Virus record (IMG/VR): IMGVR_UViG_3300010354_000345 | Coordinates: 1-31,782 of that record | DNA from: a virus | Length of the DNA: 31,782 bases | Strand: one strand, 5' to 3' | Shown here: positions 1 to 7,516 of the stretch, piece after piece | Position numbering within the stretch: position 1 is the stretch's first letter | How the letters are laid out: the number at the start of each line of letters is the position of its first letter | The notes under the pieces: generated by a model | What the model was told of the DNA's origin: nothing | Databases searched by the model: none | The model's input: only the letters and a program-made list of their open reading frames with translations | Translations under genes and position numbers: made by a program

Positions 1-15
1 ATAAAAAAGAAAAAA

Positions 16-555
16 ATGTCGTTGTTTATGGAAAGAAAAAAGGACGAAAAAATAGCAAAAGCACACAGTAGAGTTCACGAAACTCTAACGGAATTGCGAC
101 TGTTGGTTCGTGCTTCAAGAGCGATGGTTTTTCAGTTCCACAATGGTGGAAAATTTGCAGACGGTAGTTCTATAAAGAGGTTCTCTGTGACTCACGAATC
201 GTGTAGTTCTGGAATTCAAGGCATGTTGTTGGAGTCACAGGATGTTTTGCTGACTCGTTATAAAGAGATGATAGATATTCTAGACTCAAAACAAAATAAA
301 ATAATCAAGGTTTCAGATCTGCCAGAGTGCTCATTTCGTTACGGACTTGAAATAAATAATGTGTTGTTCTTCTCTCTGAGTCCTTTAAAATTTGAAGACG
401 GACTGACTCCTATGGGTTTTGTGTGCTGTCACTGGTGTAATATTGAAGATTTAGACTGTTTACAGGCAGATGGTGTTAGTGATACCTCTATAAGTGAAGT
501 TATATCGGGATCTTCAAAAATAATAAATTCTCACTTAACACTAGGTAAACGATAA
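16..555 (+). CDS. GAF-like conserved phage protein of unknown function
   Basis: Role unknown. A charged helix at residues 5-30 (ERKKDEKIAKAH, then an LTELRLLV stretch) leads into a compact alpha/beta domain with the run FQFHNGGKFADGSS (about residues 39-52) and a THES motif near residue 60. From memory, this pattern marks a family of GAF-like proteins scattered through aquatic phage genomes, some with an N-terminal membrane helix. The frame has no stop between base 1 and this ATG, so the true start may lie upstream and the product may be N-terminally truncated here. The ATG at 16 lacks a clear Shine-Dalgarno, although the leader is purine-rich. Its stop overlaps the gp25 start by one base, so it belongs to the structural operon. 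GAF domains usually bind small ligands, but no ligand or enzymatic role can be claimed. Fairly sure the gene is real; function is open. Confidence 0.75.
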   Translation: MSLFMERKKDEKIAKAHSRVHETLTELRLLVRASRAMVFQFHNGGKFADGSSIKRFSVTHESCSSGIQGMLLESQDVLLTRYKEMIDILDSKQNKIIKVSDLPECSFRYGLEINNVLFFSLSPLKFEDGLTPMGFVCCHWCNIEDLDCLQADGVSDTSISEVISGSSKIINSHLTLGKR

Positions 556-965
556 TGCCAGCAAAAATTCCATCAGACAAACAAAACCCAGTATATTCGG
601 ATATTGAACCTTTGATGACTAGAAACCCAAAAAGTGGCGATGTTATGATGATTAAGGACGAGAAAGCAATAAAAATTTCTCTCCAAAATTTGCTGTCTAC
701 TGCTTTTGGTGAGAGGTTGTTTCAACCGCAGATAGGGGGTTCCCTTCGTCCTTTGCTATTTGAACCAATAGACTCTATCACCACACTTGAAATTAAAGAC
801 AGAATTTTAGAAACCATAAGAAAACACGAACCAAGAGTGAACAATATAATAGTAGATGTTTTTGCTAACCCCGACTCTAACGAATATCAAGTATCGGTAG
901 AATACACGATTCAAACACTAGGAACAGCAGATAAAATTTCTACGATACTTGAGAGGATACGCTAA
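555..965 (+). CDS. 25: Baseplate wedge subunit gp25 (gp25/TssE lysozyme-like family)
   Basis: Small sheath-initiator and wedge protein of contractile tails, related to TssE of type VI secretion. The product is 136 residues, against 132 in T4. The central run FGERLFQPQIGGSLRPLLFE (from about residue 51) and the EPR motif at E92-P93-R94 are both visible. EPR is the family signature that contacts the gp6/gp7 core bundle. The N-terminal half carries the DI..L.TRNPKSGDV pattern of these proteins. The start overlaps the preceding stop by one base (TAATG), with AGG about 10 bases upstream. The next gene, gp6, begins immediately after its stop, the same gp25-gp6 pairing seen in T4-like marine phages. 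High confidence. Confidence 0.95.
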   Translation: MPAKIPSDKQNPVYSDIEPLMTRNPKSGDVMMIKDEKAIKISLQNLLSTAFGERLFQPQIGGSLRPLLFEPIDSITTLEIKDRILETIRKHEPRVNNIIVDVFANPDSNEYQVSVEYTIQTLGTADKISTILERIR

Positions 966-2789
966 ATGGCACAGAATATCAACAATTTAAATGTTGCTTC
1001 GCTTGATTTCTCTGAAACCAAAGCGTCTCTCAAGTCTTTTTTAGAGTCTCAAAACACTCTAAAGGACTATAACTTTGATGGTTCAGTTCTAAGTACCATT
1101 CTTGATGTATTGGCTTATAACACACACTATCAGGGATTTTATGCAAACATGGTGTCTAATGAGATGTTTTTGGACACTGCTCTGCTGCGTCCATCTATAG
1201 CGTCTCATGCTAAACAATTAGGATATGTTCCTCAATCCCACAGGGCTTCAAAGTCAACTCTTACAGTTCCGATCACTGGTGGCAGTGTGACAAGCAACAC
1301 CTATCTTGCTAGAGGAACTGAGTTTTTAGGAAAAGATGGTAATGGAGACTCTTACAAATTTATTTTGTTAGACAATGTTTATGCAAATACAACTACAAAT
1401 AGGTTTGAAGATATAAACATTTACGAAGGAAGTCTCCGAAGAATCACATACATCTACGATAGAAACAGAAAAGATGGAAATCTTCTTCTCATACCAAACG
1501 ACAAGATTGATACTACAACCATAAGAGTAAGAGTTCAAGCGTCTGTAACTGATACGAGTGGTGCAACAGATGTTTGGAGCGAAGCATCAACATACATTAA
1601 CCTAACATCTACATCAAAGGTTTTTTTCCTTCAAGAAAAAGAAAGAGGGATGTATGAGTTGTATTTTGGTGATGGTTTCTTGGGCGTGCAGCCGTCAACA
1701 GGAAATGTTGTATCTATAGAATATCTTGAAACTTCTGGTTCAGTAGCCAATGGAATTAGTTCTTTTACTTCCACGGTTCAGTATCTTGGAACGCCAACAT
1801 CTGTTTCTACTTCTTCTGGTGGAGGAGAACCAGAAAGTTCAAGTAAAATAAAGTTTATTGCACCAAAATACTACAAATCTCAAAGCAGAGCAGTAACACA
1901 AGAAGACTATAAGACAGTCATCTTAAAAGAGTATACGGAGGCTGGATCTGTTTATGTTTATGGTGGTGAAGATGTTGATCCTCCACAATATGGAAAGGTG
2001 TTTATAGCAATAAAACCAAAATCTGGTTCCGCTGTATCAACATCAGACAAAGCCAGTTTGACAGCAAAACTAAAATCCACATATTCTGTTGTTGGAATTA
2101 TTCCTGAAATAGTAGATACTGAATATACCGATCTCATAATAGACACCAAAATTACATACGATCCTTCTAGTTTGAGTATTTCTAGTGGAACATTAAAAGC
2201 AATTGCTGTTGCTTATTCGTTCTCTTACTCAAACAGTCAATTAAATTCTTTTGGCTCAAATTTTTACTACTCTCAATTTACCGAAGGACTAAACAACCTG
2301 CATAATTCTATTTTGAGCAATCAAACCAAGATAAGAATGAGAAAAACTGTAAATGTGAAAAGTATATTGTCTTCAAGAGGTTTATCAGTAGATTTTAGAA
2401 ATGCTCTATATCACCCTCACGACGGACATGGAGTGTCTGTGATATCATCTAATCCATTCCCGCACAAAAACTATGACGGAGAAACGATATATTCTTGCTC
2501 TCTAAAAGATGATGGATATGGGATACTGAATGTGATAAAAACGGATGATAATGGTAACGAAACTCTAGTGTATCCTAATGTTGGGAGTGTTGATTATGAT
2601 TTGGGAAAAATAACAATGAATCCAACATTTTATCCTGTTGTTTCTGCTGATGTGGTATATGCAATTATAATTACTGCGGAGCCTAGAAATCAAGACTTGT
2701 TTGTTTCCGAAAACAAAATATTAAGAGTGAGCAGAGGATATGCAGATTCAGTCAATGTTGCCTTGGAGCCTAGAATGGGAACTGTGTAA
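966..2789 (+). CDS. 6: Baseplate wedge protein gp6 (baseplate J-like)
   Basis: Forms the ring connecting the baseplate wedges. The product is 607 residues, against about 660 in T4. The N-terminal domain (about residues 12-95) has the gp6 pattern: a DF.E.KASLKSFL helix, DGSVLSTILDVLAYN, then NEMFLDTALLRPSIASHAKQ. A baseplate-J-like module follows at about residues 299-400, with YKSQSRAVTQEDYKTVI and a GGEDVDPPQYGKVFIAI run. The C-terminus ends with the short sandwich typical of aquatic T4-like gp6 proteins (ENKILRVSRG). The ATG directly follows the gp25 stop and has a GAGAGGA Shine-Dalgarno about 10 bases upstream. Its own stop overlaps the next ATG by one base. With gp25 and gp7 it would form the conserved inner wedge. 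High confidence. Confidence 0.93.
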   Translation: MAQNINNLNVASLDFSETKASLKSFLESQNTLKDYNFDGSVLSTILDVLAYNTHYQGFYANMVSNEMFLDTALLRPSIASHAKQLGYVPQSHRASKSTLTVPITGGSVTSNTYLARGTEFLGKDGNGDSYKFILLDNVYANTTTNRFEDINIYEGSLRRITYIYDRNRKDGNLLLIPNDKIDTTTIRVRVQASVTDTSGATDVWSEASTYINLTSTSKVFFLQEKERGMYELYFGDGFLGVQPSTGNVVSIEYLETSGSVANGISSFTSTVQYLGTPTSVSTSSGGGEPESSSKIKFIAPKYYKSQSRAVTQEDYKTVILKEYTEAGSVYVYGGEDVDPPQYGKVFIAIKPKSGSAVSTSDKASLTAKLKSTYSVVGIIPEIVDTEYTDLIIDTKITYDPSSLSISSGTLKAIAVAYSFSYSNSQLNSFGSNFYYSQFTEGLNNLHNSILSNQTKIRMRKTVNVKSILSSRGLSVDFRNALYHPHDGHGVSVISSNPFPHKNYDGETIYSCSLKDDGYGILNVIKTDDNGNETLVYPNVGSVDYDLGKITMNPTFYPVVSADVVYAIIITAEPRNQDLFVSENKILRVSRGYADSVNVALEPRMGTV

Positions 2790-5700
2790 TGGCAAGTATT
2801 AAGACTATCATACTCAATAGCAGTACTGAAGAACTTGAGAGCATTTTGTCTCCTTTTATTGAGGAGCAGTTTCCAACATTTATAAGAAAAGATTATAGAA
2901 AACTTATACTGTTTATCAAATCTTACTATGAGTGGCTTGACAAAAAGGGAAATTATGGAAACACCATTCAGAAATTGAGTACTATTTTTGATGTTGACAG
3001 TAATTTAGATGAGTTTTATTCTCATTTCAAAGCGACATATCTTGATGGATTTCCAGAAACATTTGCTGAATCTGTTGACGGTAATAAACCAAACAAAAAG
3101 ACTTTGTTGAAACACATCCGAGATTTTTATGGAAACAAGGGCACAGAGAGTTCATATCAGTTCTTGTTTAAGGTTTTATATGACAGTGAATTGGATTTTT
3201 ACTACCCCAAAAATGATATTTTAAAATTATCAAGTGGAAAATGGTACGAGCCATTAAGCGTCAAGTGCACATCTAGTAATGGTTCCGCTTTGTATACTGC
3301 TGTTGGTGGGAGAATACTGCAATATAGCGGTGATATTATTACTGGGGTAGCAGACATAGTAGATGTTATTCAATATAATGAAGGTGGAGTTTATGTCACA
3401 GAATTTTATATTGAAAATTTGGTAGGTGATTTTTTACCAAACACAAATGTAACGATAGAAAAAGACGAAACTACATGGAATGAAATAACCTATAGCGTTC
3501 TTGGAAATTATTTTATTGAGGCTCCAGGTGCAGATTATAGTGTTGGAGATCAAGTACTTGTTAGAGATAATAACGGAAGAGGATTTTTAGCAAACATTCA
3601 GCAGGTTGGTCTTGGCGGAACTTTAAAGAAAATATCAATTAAAAGTTCTGGTATAAATTATGTGAACAAAGTTTATGTTTCTTTCGTATCTGCCAATGGA
3701 TTGAATGAAACTGCAATTGTATATTTTGATCCAACAGCAATTACGCGATATCCTGGATACTACTTGGACAATGGTGGAAAACTATCATCAAACAAAAAAA
3801 TACAAGACGGGCACTACTATCAAGATTTTTCTTATGAATTGAAATCTGCTGTTTCTCTTGAAACATATTTTAATATACTAAAACAACTCGTTCACCCTTC
3901 TGGAATGAGAATGTTTGGTTCAATTCTTCTAAAGAGTGCAATTGATTCTGGATCAACTCTTAGTTCACAGGCAGTTTATTCGGTTGTTCCTCTGATCGGA
4001 GAATACACTCCTTACACATTTGTTACTGGTTTAAATTTGCGTGCAAACGGATACGGAACATCCTATGGATGGGAACTTGATCCGTCTTCTCAAGGATTGT
4101 GTGGAGAGTCAGCAGGATCTACTTTAGGAGGAACATTCGGTGGTCAGGGATTTTGGTTGGGAGCAACCGGAGATTTATACCCTTTAGGTTACAATCCTTA
4201 CATTGGTAGTACTCTTCAGGTAGGGATAAATGGTAAAACAGCACCTATTGGAACTGTGTTTATTGGTACATCATATGGATACACATATTGCATAGTAGAG
4301 GAGAATGGGTTTACCTGCCACAATCCTCTTGGTTCTCCTCTTGGATCAACCACATCTTGGTATAGTGGAAATGAAAACACAATGACACCTGAAAATATTT
4401 CAGGAATGGTATTGTGGCTAAAACCTGAAAATATTGGAGTTTGTGGTTCTTTGGTTGTTGGTGCAAGTCTAGACAGATGGATTGATGCTTCTCCCATGAA
4501 AAATGATGCGACTCCTGCAACATGGGATAAATTTAATACAGCAACCACATCTTTGTATACTCCTGCCGCTGTTAGTGGGTGGGCGGTTTCTGCAAGCACT
4601 CACCAACCAATCACAAAGATGGAATTCAAACCACAGGGGTTTGAAAAGAGCACACACGGACAACTGTTCATGGCTGGGCTTTCTCGTGTACCAGGAGCAA
4701 CAAGTACAAATTATAACAATTTAGATTTTGGTATTTACATAATAAGATCGTATGGAGATCCGAATGGCAGCACTTATGCTACAGAAAATAGAAGGAGTTA
4801 CTTGTATGAGATGGCAAATGTTAGACCCGATCCATATGGTGCTCAACCTAGTTCTTCCACTCTAGGTTTAACCTACGAATACGATGACGATGACTTATTT
4901 TCTGTTGAATACAACAAAACTACAGGAAGATATGTTTATAGTGTTAACGGCACAACACTACACAGCGGAATCACCAACTCTGGACTAACCTATTATGGAT
5001 TATTTGCTCCTTATAGTGCTGCTAAAACGAGCATTTCAGTTGAGGGCTTGTATTCTGGTTCCACAAAAATAACTGGACCTTCTTGGGCTGTGTATACCAC
5101 TGGTTCTAATCCATCACCTCCAGGAACCACAACTGCCAACACTGGTATAACATGGACTAATCTGATAGGAAGACCGATACACAAAACCTCTCCAAAAATA
5201 ATCGTTGATGCTATTGGCGGGACAGGTGCGTACTTTAGTGGTGGGTTGATGTTTGGGCCTAAATCGTATCTGTACTACGGATCAGTTCGGAATTATATGC
5301 CGTATTCTGATGATTTTGCTATTGGTGATGCAGCGGGTAATGCTTCTTATACCAGTGGGATAGCAATTGGTGTGCATGGCACATCTATGTCTGTTCCAAG
5401 ACCACCAGACTATGGTTTGGAAGGTAAAGGCATTTATCCAAAAATAAACCGTGTTTCAATTTATGCTCCCAATCTTGTTACCGATCCGTATGCTGCATCT
5501 GCATTGCCTCAACCATTTCAATGGGCTGGTTACGAAGGAACAGCAACACGAGTCACGAGCGGATTAACTGCTGCTCTAAATTCTGTGTCTTCCTCTTGGG
5601 TACGAATAACTAAAAACTCGTCTAGTAACGGAAGAGTTATAGTTTCTACCATATCAGGACTTCAACCGAATCAATGGTATCGTATTTCCATGTTTGTGTG

Positions 5701-7513
5701 GTCTGGAGACACCAATCTAACCAGTATAGGATGGCAAGCAGACGCAGCAAATCCAACAGTAGGAGAATCAACACAATACACATCTGCTGATCGTGGAACA
5801 GTTAAAAAAATTGAAGCAATTTTCTGTGCTACTGCTAGCGGTGGTACACCCGTAATGGTTTGCCGTATAGCAAATGCAAATCCAATAGGCACAGAGGTAT
5901 ATGTCACTGGGCTGAGTATCATAAACCAAACCCGTCAATTTGCGAAGAATTGGGTAGAGAGTGCAGGGATAGGAAACCTGACCGGAAATACATACACTTC
6001 TTCTCTTTATGCAAAAGTTGGAACCACTGGAATGAACAGGTTTGCTATGTCCTTTTCTACTGCTTTTGGATCTGTTAGTGGTGAGTTTAACATAACTGAA
6101 GGAAATGCTTCGTGTTCTGCTCCTTCTGGTTGTACTGCTGGTATTCAAGATGTTGGTTTGGGTTGGCATAGGTGTTGGATTTCTGGCAGAAACAGCAAGG
6201 CTTTTGCAAATGCTCCAATCCCCATATATGTTGTATTAAAATATCCTGATGGAGTTGGTTATAGTCAATTGGGAACTGGTATAACAAATGGCGACTTTAT
6301 GAATTTTACTGGATGGCAGGTGGAACGAGCATATGACAAAGGCTCCTCTGATTCTTCACTTGAAAACTCTTACGGATATGCTATGCCTATGCCTTATGTT
6401 GGAACTACTGGTTCGCTTTTTGGAGCACCACTCGCAGCGGCTCCTACTATTGATAAACTAAAAAGATGCACTTTTGTTCCTGGAGGAACTGGAGAGAAAC
6501 TTATTCTTTCTACTGCTCTACATTTTAATCGTGGAATAACTTTTACGGACGAAATGGATTGGTTTATGGTGTTCAAGAACGCTACCGAGTCTACCACCAA
6601 TTCTTATATGTTGTTTAGCAATAATGGGTACAGGTATACACATAACAACGATGACTGGGTTTTTGCCACTCGTCCGTGGAATACCCAAGACAGAACCGTT
6701 CCTCCTTATCCTCTTGGAACTACTGTCTCCAACTCTTCTTACTGGCATTATCCTCTGGATAATGGAAAGGCTACCGCTGACACACAGAGAATGTACTACA
6801 ACTACACTGGCATATTCTTTAGACCGTATAGAAGCGATCATGGACTCGGTTCTCCTGCTCCCACTACATATGATCCTCATTATGGTGGAATATCGGCTAT
6901 TCCACATATTGCAGAATTGGGTAGAGACGCAACGAACAGATTGTATTTGTATCTGAATGGTGATTTGGCTAATCAATACTCTCGTTCAACAGGAATAGGT
7001 GTTGTAGATTATAGCGGTACACGAGTTGCTGATCCGATAATATACCAAGGAGGAACTTTTGATGTTTCACGAATAGGTTCCTACAACCGTCGTCCTTTTG
7101 TTTCTGGTGGCCCAGATGGAAGCAGCAGGTTCGTTTCTTTAGGTTTAAACAACACCCCATATTCGTGGATTGGAACCGTATTTGAAATATTAGTATTTGA
7201 TAGAAAATTGTCAGAAACAGAGAGGCAAACTGTTTACGGATATCTGTCTAGAAAGTACAAACTAGAGCCATATCTACCTGATTCTTACATCCTGTCTCAT
7301 CCAAGCACATACCAATACGGAACCACTTATTGGAATATTGCTAATCATCCAAACACCAGAAGTTTTACTGGAATTCCGCCAGGAACAAACATGGGAGGTA
7401 TTACCATTTCTGCGTTCTTGGAGATGCCTACAACCGTATACAAGTCAGCGGGAACTCGCCTAGCCAGCGGAGCCGTTCTTGCAGGCGATACATATGATAC
7501 AATAGGAGCCTAA
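2789..7513 (+). CDS. 7: Baseplate wedge gp7-type protein with giant lectin-like C-terminal extension
   Basis: Residues 1 to about 395 resemble the wedge core in the C-terminal part of T4 gp7: FIKSYYEWLDKKGN, then FYGNKGTESSYQFLFKVLY (113-131) and LVHPSGMRMFG (367-377). T4 gp7, as I recall it, has FYSTKGIEASYKFLFKVLY in the corresponding place. The T4-type N-terminal domains are absent. About 1170 residues of adhesin-like sequence follow instead. A concanavalin/LamG-like start (GMVLWLKPENIG at 539, W564) is interrupted by about 620 residues. That insert holds a SPRY-like sandwich (600-770), a CBM-like segment from N895 to about 1040, and a phage YAK-type sandwich (1040-1190; LYAKVG, GWQVE). 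The LamG-like fold then appears to resume at about 1226-1492, with LNGD at 1389 and EILVFDRKLSETERQ at 1466. The gene sits between gp6 and gp8, as in T4, and overlaps the gp6 stop by one base. The gp7 call is confident; the domain edges are inferred. Confidence 0.85.
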   Translation: MASIKTIILNSSTEELESILSPFIEEQFPTFIRKDYRKLILFIKSYYEWLDKKGNYGNTIQKLSTIFDVDSNLDEFYSHFKATYLDGFPETFAESVDGNKPNKKTLLKHIRDFYGNKGTESSYQFLFKVLYDSELDFYYPKNDILKLSSGKWYEPLSVKCTSSNGSALYTAVGGRILQYSGDIITGVADIVDVIQYNEGGVYVTEFYIENLVGDFLPNTNVTIEKDETTWNEITYSVLGNYFIEAPGADYSVGDQVLVRDNNGRGFLANIQQVGLGGTLKKISIKSSGINYVNKVYVSFVSANGLNETAIVYFDPTAITRYPGYYLDNGGKLSSNKKIQDGHYYQDFSYELKSAVSLETYFNILKQLVHPSGMRMFGSILLKSAIDSGSTLSSQAVYSVVPLIGEYTPYTFVTGLNLRANGYGTSYGWELDPSSQGLCGESAGSTLGGTFGGQGFWLGATGDLYPLGYNPYIGSTLQVGINGKTAPIGTVFIGTSYGYTYCIVEENGFTCHNPLGSPLGSTTSWYSGNENTMTPENISGMVLWLKPENIGVCGSLVVGASLDRWIDASPMKNDATPATWDKFNTATTSLYTPAAVSGWAVSASTHQPITKMEFKPQGFEKSTHGQLFMAGLSRVPGATSTNYNNLDFGIYIIRSYGDPNGSTYATENRRSYLYEMANVRPDPYGAQPSSSTLGLTYEYDDDDLFSVEYNKTTGRYVYSVNGTTLHSGITNSGLTYYGLFAPYSAAKTSISVEGLYSGSTKITGPSWAVYTTGSNPSPPGTTTANTGITWTNLIGRPIHKTSPKIIVDAIGGTGAYFSGGLMFGPKSYLYYGSVRNYMPYSDDFAIGDAAGNASYTSGIAIGVHGTSMSVPRPPDYGLEGKGIYPKINRVSIYAPNLVTDPYAASALPQPFQWAGYEGTATRVTSGLTAALNSVSSSWVRITKNSSSNGRVIVSTISGLQPNQWYRISMFVWSGDTNLTSIGWQADAANPTVGESTQYTSADRGTVKKIEAIFCATASGGTPVMVCRIANANPIGTEVYVTGLSIINQTRQFAKNWVESAGIGNLTGNTYTSSLYAKVGTTGMNRFAMSFSTAFGSVSGEFNITEGNASCSAPSGCTAGIQDVGLGWHRCWISGRNSKAFANAPIPIYVVLKYPDGVGYSQLGTGITNGDFMNFTGWQVERAYDKGSSDSSLENSYGYAMPMPYVGTTGSLFGAPLAAAPTIDKLKRCTFVPGGTGEKLILSTALHFNRGITFTDEMDWFMVFKNATESTTNSYMLFSNNGYRYTHNNDDWVFATRPWNTQDRTVPPYPLGTTVSNSSYWHYPLDNGKATADTQRMYYNYTGIFFRPYRSDHGLGSPAPTTYDPHYGGISAIPHIAELGRDATNRLYLYLNGDLANQYSRSTGIGVVDYSGTRVADPIIYQGGTFDVSRIGSYNRRPFVSGGPDGSSRFVSLGLNNTPYSWIGTVFEILVFDRKLSETERQTVYGYLSRKYKLEPYLPDSYILSHPSTYQYGTTYWNIANHPNTRSFTGIPPGTNMGGITISAFLEMPTTVYKSAGTRLASGAVLAGDTYDTIGA

Positions 7514-7516
7514 CAC

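Noticed and set aside
4387-4435. Direct repeat of ACCTGAAAATATT (4387-4399 and 4423-4435), in frame 36 bases apart
   Set aside because: Codes for PENI twice around the start of a concanavalin-like domain. The repeat is short and in AT-rich DNA, so it is probably coincidence rather than a recombination site.
4216-6976. Several open frames on both strands inside the gp7-type gene
   Set aside because: They lie wholly within a coding region with clear domain motifs, lack ribosome sites and give low-complexity or cysteine/histidine-rich translations typical of shadow frames.
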